Assembly: GCA_944391505.1 (NCBI GenBank) | Contig: CALXTV010000017.1 | Location: 1 to 38,333 of the forward strand | DNA length: 38,333 nucleotides | Source of the DNA: an uncultured Alphaproteobacteria bacterium | Lineage (GTDB): Bacteria; Pseudomonadota; Alphaproteobacteria; RF32; CAG-239 | Direction: 5' to 3' | Shown: positions 18,961 to 25,732 of the stretch, piece after piece | Numbering within the stretch: position 1 is the first letter of the stretch | Layout: every line of letters starts with the position of its first letter | Notes under the pieces: model-generated | The model's input: only the letters and a program-made list of their open reading frames with translations | What the model was told of the DNA's origin: nothing | The model's database searches: none | Made by a program: the position numbers and the translations under genes

Positions 18961-19980
18961 ATGTTTCAGGAATTTCCGGACGACAACAAAAATGATGATT
19001 TTCTGAATGAATTTCGTCAGAAAATCGCCGATCAGTCCGCCGCAAACTTTGAAGAAAAGCGCATTGAAATGAAACGTTCCAAAAGCGTTTTTATCGGAGC
19101 CGTTTCCGGCGTGGCTCTGGCCGGCATTGTCGGCTGGTTCGTTTTGTCGCCGCGTTATGCGGTTAACAATCCGGAAGAAATTCCGGTTATCCGCCGTCCG
19201 CAAACGGCCATAAAGGTTCAGCCGAGCGATCCGGGCGGCATGGAGATTCTGAATCAGGACAAGTCCGTTTACGACATTGTTGAAAAGAAACCTGAAGACG
19301 ACACCAAAATTGAAAATCTGCTGCCGCCGCCGGAACGACCTAAGCTTCCGGTTATCGAACCTGCAGCTCCGGCCGCTGTCGTCGCCGACAACAAAATTGA
19401 GATTCCGGAAACACTGACGACGGAAAAGGAAGCGGAAAAGGTTATCGCCAAGGCGCCGAAGGCAACTCCGGCCAAAGAAGAAGCCGAGGACAAGGTCGTC
19501 AGCATTAAGGAGGCTTCACAGGCCGCAACCGTTGTTCCGGCCAAGGTCGAAACCGTAAAAATCGTTAAGGGCGAAAAAGTAAAAGTTCCCAACAAAAACT
19601 GGCAAATAGACGCGAAAACGGAAGCTGCCGCAAAAATTCAGCAGGCTCCCGCCTCCGCTCCGGTAACGGCAGAAGTTTCCGCACCCAAAGTTCCCGCAGT
19701 TCCGACGGCAGCCTCCAAGACAGCACCGGCAGGCACATGGCAGGTTCAACTGATGAGTTCGCAAAACAAAAAGGCTATCGAAAACGCCTGGAATACATTG
19801 GTTAAAAAATATCCGCCCCTGCAGGGACAACCGCATGAAATCGAAACTGCGGATCTTGATTTTGACGGTATTTTCTATCGCCTGAAGGCCGGCGCTTTTG
19901 CCGACCGGGCCGGCGCTGACGGTCTTTGCCGCGACATCAAGGCTCTGGGCGGAACCTGTATCGTAAAGAAAAAGCAATGA
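18961..19980 (+). CDS. Inner-membrane SPOR-domain cell-division protein
   Basis: 339 aa. Cytoplasmic N-terminus (1-40), one transmembrane helix (about 43-65, SVFIGAVSGVALAGIVGWFV), a long Pro/Ala/Lys/Glu-rich periplasmic linker (80-255) and a C-terminal SPOR domain (about 258-339: TWQVQLMSSQNKKAIENAW ... RLKAGAFADRAGADGLC). SPOR domains bind denuded septal peptidoglycan, so a role at the division site, FtsN-like in layout, is likely. The second of two tandem ATGs (18958, 18961) is chosen for its 7-nt spacing from AGGAG. Its stop overlaps the next start as ATGA. Confidence 0.88.
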   Translation: MFQEFPDDNKNDDFLNEFRQKIADQSAANFEEKRIEMKRSKSVFIGAVSGVALAGIVGWFVLSPRYAVNNPEEIPVIRRPQTAIKVQPSDPGGMEILNQDKSVYDIVEKKPEDDTKIENLLPPPERPKLPVIEPAAPAAVVADNKIEIPETLTTEKEAEKVIAKAPKATPAKEEAEDKVVSIKEASQAATVVPAKVETVKIVKGEKVKVPNKNWQIDAKTEAAAKIQQAPASAPVTAEVSAPKVPAVPTAASKTAPAGTWQVQLMSSQNKKAIENAWNTLVKKYPPLQGQPHEIETADLDFDGIFYRLKAGAFADRAGADGLCRDIKALGGTCIVKKKQ

Positions 19981-20636
19981 GTTTTGTCAGCCTGATCGTA
20001 AATTTTGTTCCGATTATCCTGGCTATCGTGCTGCATGAGCTGGCGCATGGTTATGCTGCCTATAAACTGGGTGACAATACAGCCAAGATTTACGGAAGGC
20101 TGACATTAAATCCGCTCAGTCATGTCGATATTTTCGGCACTGTTTTGTTGCCGGCACTGCTTTATTTTTCGCAGGCCGGCTTTATGTTCGGCTGGGCCAG
20201 ACCGGTGCCGGTAAACTTTGCAAACCTGCGCCATTTCAGGCTCGGCGTTATTATTGTCGCCGCCGCAGGCATTGTTACCAACCTGGCCCTGGCCGGCATA
20301 GCCGCCGTTTTGCTTAAGTTTGTCGATATTCTTCCGCCGAATGCCGTTCAGGGAATTACCGGTTTGTTTCTGCTGAATATGGTTGTTTTTAATATTGTAC
20401 TGGCCATATTCAATGCTCTTCCCATACCGCCGCTGGACGGTTCAAAAATTTTATTCGGCTGGATAAACAAACCCTGGGCTCGCAATTATATCGGCGCTGA
20501 AAGAGAGGGTTTGGCTGCCATTGTCCTGCTTGCATTCATATTGCCGGCCGTCGGCAACAGTTTCGGCGTAAACCTGAACGTTTTCGGACAGCTTTTGATA
20601 AGAAGCACAAAGTCCGTACTTTCTCTTTTCTTATAA
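19977..20636 (+). CDS. M50 family (site-2-protease-like) intramembrane metalloprotease
   Basis: 219 aa, five to six hydrophobic segments. Zinc motif HELAHG (His20, Glu21, His24) in the first helix and the third ligand in NALPIPPLDGSKIL (Asp154). No PDZ or CBS domain is present, matching the small YwhC/SREBP-like group. Such proteases cleave single-pass membrane proteins; the substrate is unknown. The ATG at 19977 overlaps the SPOR gene stop (ATGA), so the longer in-frame opening upstream is not used. It sits between the SPOR gene and nagZ, which are usually adjacent. Confidence 0.9.
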   Translation: MSFVSLIVNFVPIILAIVLHELAHGYAAYKLGDNTAKIYGRLTLNPLSHVDIFGTVLLPALLYFSQAGFMFGWARPVPVNFANLRHFRLGVIIVAAAGIVTNLALAGIAAVLLKFVDILPPNAVQGITGLFLLNMVVFNIVLAIFNALPIPPLDGSKILFGWINKPWARNYIGAEREGLAAIVLLAFILPAVGNSFGVNLNVFGQLLIRSTKSVLSLFL

Positions 20637-20647
20637 GGATATTTTCT

Positions 20648-21739
20648 ATGGACAAACCCATTTCCGCCGCTTTAATTTCAATCGCCGGAACAACTTTGTC
20701 CGATGAAGAAAAAAGGCTGTTGGCCCACTATCGTCCGCTCGGCGTTTCTCTTTTTGCACGCAATGTAAAAAACCGCACACAGCTTGCGGCGTTAAGCCGG
20801 AAAATAAAAGAAGCCGCTGAAACGGAAGACATTCTCATCGCCGTCGATCAGGAAGGCGGACGGGTAAGAAGGCTGGCTGAGCCGGAATTCCGTGCTTATG
20901 CCTCGCAGTATGTTTTAGGAAAACTGGAACAAACCGCCGGGGCCGAAAAGGCTGATGCGGCAGCATATGAGCATGCCCTGCTCATCAGCCGGGACCTGCG
21001 CTCCTGCGGCATAAACATGAATTATGCGCCGGTTTTGGATTTGGCCTTTGACGAGACGGCGGCGGTTTTAAAAAGCCGCTGCTTCGGAAACGATGAACAT
21101 CAGGCTTCCCGTTTGGGTAAAATTATGGTCGACACATATATCAAAAACAGGATTTGTCCCTGCATCAAACATATGCCCGGACACGGCAGGATTACCGTTG
21201 ATCCTCATTTGGGACTGCCGGTATTGAACCTGTCTTTGAAAGAGCTGGAAAAAGATTTTTACCCCTTCCGCCAACTTCACGCAGCCCCTGCCGGTATGAC
21301 GGCACATGTGGTTATTTCCGAAACGGACGGACAAAATCCGGTTACGCAATCTGCCAAAGGTATCAGGGAAATCATCCGCGGCCGTATCGGTTTTAACGGC
21401 TTGCTGCTTTCTGACGCCATTGACATGAAAGCCCTGCGCGGAAATATCGGCGACAAGGCCGAGAACTGCATCAGGGCAGGCTGCGACGCGGTCTGTTATT
21501 GCGGCGGAGACAACCGGGAAGCGGCCGAAGTCTGCCGAAGGGTCGGATTTATGTCGGATAAGTCAATGATTAGATTTGAAAAAATAAAAAACTTGTTTCA
21601 CAATGAGGTTCAAGTTGCCGATTATGAAGCCGCGGCCGAGGAATATGAAAATCTTACAGGACAGATTGAAAAATACCGGGACGCTTATGATGCAACGGAA
21701 GTCCTGAACAAAATGAAACAAACAAAAGGAGAAAAATAA
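20648..21739 (+). CDS. nagZ: Beta-N-acetylhexosaminidase NagZ (GH3)
   Basis: 363 aa. GH3 fold with VDQEGGRVRRL (67-76), the substrate/catalytic loop KHMPGHGRITVDPH (174-187) and the nucleophile region LLLSDAIDM (Asp256). In NagZ the loop normally reads D-(S/T)-H, with the His acting as the acid/base; here it is D185-P186-H187. NagZ removes GlcNAc from anhydromuropeptides in the cytoplasm during peptidoglycan recycling. No signal peptide, consistent with a cytosolic enzyme. It is 11 nt after the M50 gene, and its TAA overlaps the next ATG (TAATG). Confidence 0.93.
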   Translation: MDKPISAALISIAGTTLSDEEKRLLAHYRPLGVSLFARNVKNRTQLAALSRKIKEAAETEDILIAVDQEGGRVRRLAEPEFRAYASQYVLGKLEQTAGAEKADAAAYEHALLISRDLRSCGINMNYAPVLDLAFDETAAVLKSRCFGNDEHQASRLGKIMVDTYIKNRICPCIKHMPGHGRITVDPHLGLPVLNLSLKELEKDFYPFRQLHAAPAGMTAHVVISETDGQNPVTQSAKGIREIIRGRIGFNGLLLSDAIDMKALRGNIGDKAENCIRAGCDAVCYCGGDNREAAEVCRRVGFMSDKSMIRFEKIKNLFHNEVQVADYEAAAEEYENLTGQIEKYRDAYDATEVLNKMKQTKGEK

Positions 21740-21972
21740 TGTTTTCAGGTTTTTGGGGATGGTTTTTGGTTGTCGTTATCGTAGCGATTATTTTCAGCGC
21801 AGGAAAGCTTCCCGCCTTGAAAGCCCAGGCGGAAGAAAAACTTAAGCTTCTGGCCGCTGCCGCCGAAAAAGGAAAAAAAGAGCTGGAGGCAAAACTAAAC
21901 GAGTCCAAAAAGAAACGCGAAGCAAACAAAGAAGAAAATACCAACAGTAACGAGGATAAACCTTCGGAATAA
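21739..21972 (+). CDS. tatA: TatA/E-like twin-arginine translocase subunit
   Basis: 77 aa. A short N-terminal transmembrane helix (about 4-20), a hinge FSAGKLPALKAQ resembling the FG-x-x-KLP-E-L motif, then an amphipathic, Lys/Glu/Ala-rich helix (28-60) and an acidic tail. TatA multimers form the protein-conducting element of the Tat pathway. The position after nagZ is where many alphaproteobacteria have scpA-scpB-tatABC; here scpAB, tatB and tatC are missing and a terminator follows. The FG hinge reads F-S-A-G, so the family call is good but not certain. Confidence 0.72.
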   Translation: MFSGFWGWFLVVVIVAIIFSAGKLPALKAQAEEKLKLLAAAAEKGKKELEAKLNESKKKREANKEENTNSNEDKPSE

Positions 21973-21982
21973 GAAACTTAAG

Positions 21983-22013
21983 GCCGCAGCGAAAAAGTCT
22001 GCGGCTTTTTTTT
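21983..22013 (+). terminator. Rho-independent terminator of the dgt-SPOR-M50-nagZ-tatA region
   Basis: Stem GCCGCAG (21983-21989) / CTGCGGC (21999-22005) with a 9-nt loop, followed by eight T. Confidence 0.9.
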
Positions 22014-22120
22014 CGATAATTGTCCGCAAGCGGCAAATAATTATGGATTTATAAAAAAAGCTGTGATAACATATAGTTATAAAGTATTTAGAGTTATCCA
22101 AGAACTTTTGGAGAAAGATT

Positions 22121-22570
22121 ATGAGCATTTCGGCTACCAGAAAAGTATCGAGCTCAGCGGGAAGTCAATCCCGGAACGCCCCAATTAAGCACACGGATCA
22201 TAACTATTTAATCGGATCCGAAGGGGAGTCTTTTGTAGAAGTGGTTGACACCGCAAACAACGTTTTGGTCAACAATGACGAAGACAGAGACAACAAGCAA
22301 AAACATTCCCCTTCTTTTGACAAGCCCAAAAAAGAGGACAATAATTCTCTGAGCGGCGGAAGCACTTATATTCCAAGTGCCATTGAAGCTTTGAGCGCCA
22401 GCGGCGTTTACGACGAAGCGCCGGAAGACAAGCAAAACAGCCGGGTTAATGTCTACGGAAACAATCAATCCATTATCAGAGACGAAGAAGTGGAAAGAAC
22501 CGGACATACTTATCTTAAGCATTTTTACGAAACCAATCAAATTTTGGAAGAAGTAGACGAACTGGTTTAA
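22121..22570 (+). CDS. Hydrophilic protein of unknown function
   Basis: 149 aa, no signal peptide or membrane segment. I do not recognise the family. It is rich in Ser, Asn, Asp, Glu and Lys, with a probably disordered middle (about 55-80, DEDRDNKQKHSPSFDKPKKE) and more conserved-looking ends: HTDHNYLIGSEGESFVEVVD (24-43) and EVERTGHTYLKHFYETNQIL at the C-terminus. The ATG is preceded by GGAG with 8-nt spacing, and the gene is bounded by terminators, so it is a monocistronic unit. It could be a lineage-specific cytosolic protein; nothing nearby indicates its task. Confidence 0.72.
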   Translation: MSISATRKVSSSAGSQSRNAPIKHTDHNYLIGSEGESFVEVVDTANNVLVNNDEDRDNKQKHSPSFDKPKKEDNNSLSGGSTYIPSAIEALSASGVYDEAPEDKQNSRVNVYGNNQSIIRDEEVERTGHTYLKHFYETNQILEEVDELV

Positions 22571-22576
22571 ATTCGA

Positions 22577-22610
22577 AAAAAAAACGTTCTGAAAAGAATG
22601 TTTTTGTTGC
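22577..22610. terminator. Bidirectional terminator between convergent genes
   Basis: AAAAACGTTC (22580-22589) and GAATGTTTTT (22596-22605) pair with one G-U. On the minus strand the tail has nine T, so it also ends the molybdenum-cofactor gene. Confidence 0.75.
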
Positions 22611-22671
22611 CAAAAACAAACCCGCTTCAATGAGCCACTATTTGTCAGAAAAAACCGACAAAGTAAAACCA

Positions 22672-24306
22672 TCAATCTTTGGTCAGTTTCTCGACATCGC
22701 TGACATAAGTAACATCCCAGAGGGTTTCGGCGGACGGTGCCTCGACCAGTGTGGTATAATCCTCATGTTCCATAAAAACCGGGCGGAGGTCGGCGTTTTC
22801 CGGCACAAGGTCGGCAACGCCGTACAGCGCTTTGCTCCAGATGACCGGATTGTGTTTAACCCCTTTCCATGAAGCTATGCAGAGCTGTTTTTCCTGCTTT
22901 TTATTGAAAGAGGCAATCATTTTATCAATAAATTTGGCGTCGACGTTCGGCATATCCGCAGGCAGCAGCAAAGCACCGTCGCAAAAAGCGGGAACCGACT
23001 TCAGTCCCAGATTCAGAGACGTTTTGACCCCGGCGCGGTAAGCCGGATTGTAAATGACATTGACGTCGATATCTTCCAAAAACTCTTCCATTGCCGCGGC
23101 CTGATTGCCGGTGACGACAAATACCGGATTGGCCTTGGACTTCACGGCCGCTTCCACGGCCTTGAGGAACAGCGGCCTGCCGTCTTTGGTCTCAACCAAA
23201 AGCTTGTTGCGGCCGGCACGGCTGCCGATGCCTGCAGCCAAGATGACGGCGGCTATTCCGGCTCTGGCCCCGGACCGGTTTTGGCCGGCGGCAACCAGAT
23301 TTTCCTGCTCGTCGGGCGTCAGGGTACCGCCTGACGGAAGCAAAACATTCTGCGGACGGGCGAAATCATATTCATTCAGTTTATCGTTAACAATCGCCAG
23401 TTTAACATAATGAACGGTCAGCGGAGATTCGACCGTGTCAAAATGAAACGGCAGGCTGATGATTTTCTGCCCGCGTTTATGCGCGATAATCAGGTCGGAC
23501 ACGGCGACCTGCGGAATGGTCAGATTGACGATTTCGTCAGCGAAACTGCGGACGGCGGAAGGAACGATATCATCTTTATAATTGCTTTTAAGGCCGGGCA
23601 GAATGAAAATCACATCATTTTTGTCAGCCACTGCCTTCTCGACGGCGTCGGCCACGGCTTCCATTGTGTGCGGCGCGTTGTATTCGCTGCGATAGTCAAG
23701 CTGAAGGTCAGGAAAAACTTCGACCAGTTTTTTGACAACATTGGTAAAATGGGCGGTTTCGGCCGCATCGTTGTAAAAATTGGTATAAATCAGGGCGGTT
23801 TTGCGCGGACTTTGTTCAGCCACCTGCAGCAAATCGATATTGCCGGACAGACTGAACAAAATATTATCTACCGCAGTTTGTTCGGCCAGCGGCGTTGTCA
23901 GTTCCAGCTCGGCAATAACCTCACCTGCCCGGACAAAGGCATAAGGCGGAACCGTATTTAAAATCAGGTTATGCGATTGGCGGTTAAATTTGGCGACCCG
24001 GTCATCGGCACAAAGGAAAACGCCGTCGACAGCCGAGGTTATTTTGCAAATGCCGTCATGACCGACGGCATAAGCGGTGTTTTTGCCGCAGAGCTTGGCC
24101 GCAACAATTCCGAGCGCTGCTTCCAGCGTCAGATCATTTTCGTCCATGAGGGCGCCGTAGACAGACGGAACGCCGCTGATTTTGAGCCGGATTATATCTT
24201 CCTCGTTCAGAGTACGCCCTTTTTCCAGTACCACTCCGTCCAGGCGGATTTCCTCAAAAATCTTGACCCCGAGGGCATGGTTCAAATCAAATTCCTGACA
24301 TTTCAT
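22672..24306 (-). CDS. Molybdopterin-binding domain / MobA-like NTP transferase fusion (Moco maturation)
   Basis: 544 aa. The N-terminal 340 residues contain a MoeA/MogA-like molybdopterin-binding region (ALIYTNFYNDAAET, IFILPGLKSNYKDDIV). From about residue 350 there is a nucleotidyltransferase domain: VILAAGIGSRAGRNKLL (signature L-A-A-G-x-G-S-R-x-G-x-x-K), VVTGNQAAAMEEFL, NPAYRAGVKTSLNLG and LLLPADMPNV. Such fusions, known in alphaproteobacteria, probably attach CMP or GMP to molybdopterin for hydroxylase-type enzymes. ATG 24306 is preferred over the longer frame because AGGAA lies about 10 nt upstream. No other Moco gene or molybdoenzyme is in the window. Confidence 0.85.
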   Translation of the reverse strand: MKCQEFDLNHALGVKIFEEIRLDGVVLEKGRTLNEEDIIRLKISGVPSVYGALMDENDLTLEAALGIVAAKLCGKNTAYAVGHDGICKITSAVDGVFLCADDRVAKFNRQSHNLILNTVPPYAFVRAGEVIAELELTTPLAEQTAVDNILFSLSGNIDLLQVAEQSPRKTALIYTNFYNDAAETAHFTNVVKKLVEVFPDLQLDYRSEYNAPHTMEAVADAVEKAVADKNDVIFILPGLKSNYKDDIVPSAVRSFADEIVNLTIPQVAVSDLIIAHKRGQKIISLPFHFDTVESPLTVHYVKLAIVNDKLNEYDFARPQNVLLPSGGTLTPDEQENLVAAGQNRSGARAGIAAVILAAGIGSRAGRNKLLVETKDGRPLFLKAVEAAVKSKANPVFVVTGNQAAAMEEFLEDIDVNVIYNPAYRAGVKTSLNLGLKSVPAFCDGALLLPADMPNVDAKFIDKMIASFNKKQEKQLCIASWKGVKHNPVIWSKALYGVADLVPENADLRPVFMEHEDYTTLVEAPSAETLWDVTYVSDVEKLTKD

Positions 24307-24375
24307 CGGCTTTGTTCCTGTTGACAATAGTTTTAATATAGGCGGCAATTCTTAAAATATGGCAAACACGGGCAT

Positions 24376-24401
24376 AAAAAAGGGAGCCGGAGCTCCCTTT
24401 T
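24376..24401 (-). terminator. Rho-independent terminator
   Basis: 10-bp stem AAAAGGGAGC (24378-24387) / GCTCCCTTTT (24392-24401), loop of 4. On the minus strand it ends in six T, directly after the stop of the 24402-24881 gene. Confidence 0.9.
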
Positions 24402-24881
24402 CTATCGGTCGGCAAATGTATAGCTCTCAAGGGTTCGGCCATTGTCGTCCTTGAGATAAACATAGCCTTTTCTGTTCAAGACCACCACAGTAACCTTATA
24501 ATGGCACAGTCGGTTGCCGCGGAGAATGTGGCAGTCGTAGACAGCACTCTGGCTTACGGTCAGCGCATGTCTTCCCCGGGCAACAAATTTGCCGTCGGAA
24601 ACGCCCCAGACATAGAGGTACGGTCCCTGACGTTCAATTTGCAGGCTTGACCAGGTCAGACTTTTGAGCGGACGCGCATAAGGCTTGCAAACAATTGTTC
24701 CGTATTCGCTGGTCTTGGTTGACCGCATGCCGCGAACCTGCTTGTACAAGCGTTCATAGCGTTCATAAATCTGCACGGCTCCGTTGAGGTTGCCAAAGAA
24801 TCTGTCGACTTTGTTTTGTGCAAAAGCACAAGATGCCAACGCGCAAAGCATCATCAGCATCAAAAATTTTTTTGTTTTCAT
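24402..24881 (-). CDS. Secreted protein of unknown function
   Basis: 159 aa. A signal peptide is clear (MKTKKFLMLMMLCALASCAFAQ, cleavage near 21-22; a lipobox is not convincing). The mature part starts with a short amphipathic helix (DRFFGNLNGAVQIYERYERLYKQV), followed by beta-strand-like sequence with three cysteines (CKPYA, YDCHIL, RLCHY). I do not recognise the family. There is no Shine-Dalgarno: the ATG follows an A-rich stretch. It is divergent from the membrane-protein gene at 25124 across a region carrying a perfect inverted repeat, and a strong terminator follows. Confidence 0.75.
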   Translation of the reverse strand: MKTKKFLMLMMLCALASCAFAQNKVDRFFGNLNGAVQIYERYERLYKQVRGMRSTKTSEYGTIVCKPYARPLKSLTWSSLQIERQGPYLYVWGVSDGKFVARGRHALTVSQSAVYDCHILRGNRLCHYKVTVVVLNRKGYVYLKDDNGRTLESYTFADR

Positions 24882-24955
24882 ATTTTTTTGTTTTTAGTTT
24901 CAAAATAATAAATAAATCAGCGCACAATAATCATCTAATCAGGTTTTTAGCATAT

Positions 24956-25026
24956 CATATTTTGCCTGAAGTGTCCATAATTAAAATTTTGTCTATTTTT
25001 TGTATTTACATATCAGGCAAAATATG
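24956..25026. repeat. Perfect 14-bp inverted repeat with 43-bp centre
   Basis: CATATTTTGCCTGA at 24956-24969 and its exact reverse complement TCAGGCAAAATATG at 25013-25026. It lies in the 242-bp gap between divergent genes. It could be an invertible or transposon-derived element, or a regulator site pair. Confidence 0.75.
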
Positions 25027-25071
25027 GTAGGTTGTTATCAGTTAATTAGATTTATGCCTATTACTATGAAT

Positions 25072-25085
25072 TGCGATGTATCGCA
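25072..25085. repeat. Short palindrome in the 5' region of the 25124 gene
   Basis: TGCGAT-GT-ATCGCA, a perfect 6-bp dyad 39 nt before the ATG, flanked by a 9-nt direct repeat TGGTAGGTT at 25025-25033 and 25094-25102. Either an operator or an RNA hairpin. Confidence 0.5.
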
Positions 25086-25123
25086 CAGCATACTGGTAGG
25101 TTCACTTTAAATTTTATAAAATT

Positions 25124-25576
25124 ATGGAAAAAAATGCTAAATTTGCCTCTTTGCTGTGCATTGCAGGTATGGTGTTGTTTGTGGCTGCCTTTGCAATCAA
25201 GTTTTATTCTGACGTGATTGCCGACTGGGTTGGTTATTTCAGCGGCGTAATTTTCTGCATCGGCTGTTTAATCTATTCCGGTGCAGCCATAAAGGCCTAC
25301 AAACCGGAAACCAAAAACCTTTACGGAACCGAGAAAAAAATTACCGCCTGGAGTTTGCGTCTCTGCGCTTCCGTATTCGGTTTTGCCGGCATCGGTGTTT
25401 TCTGCGCCCTGGCCGCAAGCACTGTCGAATACTTCGGCTATCATTTTCTGCCGATTGTCAGTGTACCGACCGTATTCCTGCTTAAGTGCCTGATGATATA
25501 CAGCGGCATTTCTTTCCTCTGCTTCATTTTCTGGAACGCTGTGGGAGAATATGAACGCCGCCATGCAAGGGTATAA
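25124..25576 (+). CDS. Four-helix membrane protein of unknown function
   Basis: 150 aa with four hydrophobic segments (about 8-27, 35-55, 82-101, 113-137) and short, partly basic loops (KAYKPETKNLYGTEKKIT). It is probably an integral inner-membrane protein; no catalytic motif is visible and I do not recognise the family. The start lacks a Shine-Dalgarno site (AAATTTTATAAAATT precedes it), similar to mutS in this window. It is divergent from the small secreted protein, which could be a partner, and has its own terminator. Confidence 0.75.
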   Translation: MEKNAKFASLLCIAGMVLFVAAFAIKFYSDVIADWVGYFSGVIFCIGCLIYSGAAIKAYKPETKNLYGTEKKITAWSLRLCASVFGFAGIGVFCALAASTVEYFGYHFLPIVSVPTVFLLKCLMIYSGISFLCFIFWNAVGEYERRHARV

Positions 25577-25591
25577 CATCGCTCAAAGAAC

Positions 25592-25626
25592 AAAGGCTTT
25601 CCTTAAAAACAGGAAAGCCTTTTTTG
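25592..25626 (+). terminator. Rho-independent terminator
   Basis: 11-bp stem AAAGGCTTTCC (25592-25602) / GGAAAGCCTTT (25612-25622), 9-nt loop, then a T run. Confidence 0.92.
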
Positions 25627-25664
25627 TATTGAGGAAACTACGCATTAGGCGCGTTCCCCATACA

Positions 25665-25700
25665 ATAAAAAACAGGTTCTCATTTCTGAGAACCTGTTTT
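25665..25700 (-). terminator. Terminator of the autotransporter gene
   Basis: 13-bp stem AAAACAGGTTCTC (25669-25681) / GAGAACCTGTTTT (25688-25700), 6-nt loop. Read on the minus strand it ends in a run of six T, 33 nt after the stop. Confidence 0.9.
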
Positions 25701-25732
25701 CCCATATGAAGAAGATTACTTTCAGCTAACTA

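Noticed and set aside
24402..25576. Transfer of the 24402 and 25124 genes from Bacteroidetes
   Set aside because: Both lack Shine-Dalgarno sites and one has a Bacteroidetes-looking signal peptide, but mutS and the 32605 gene here also lack such sites, so the sign is not specific.
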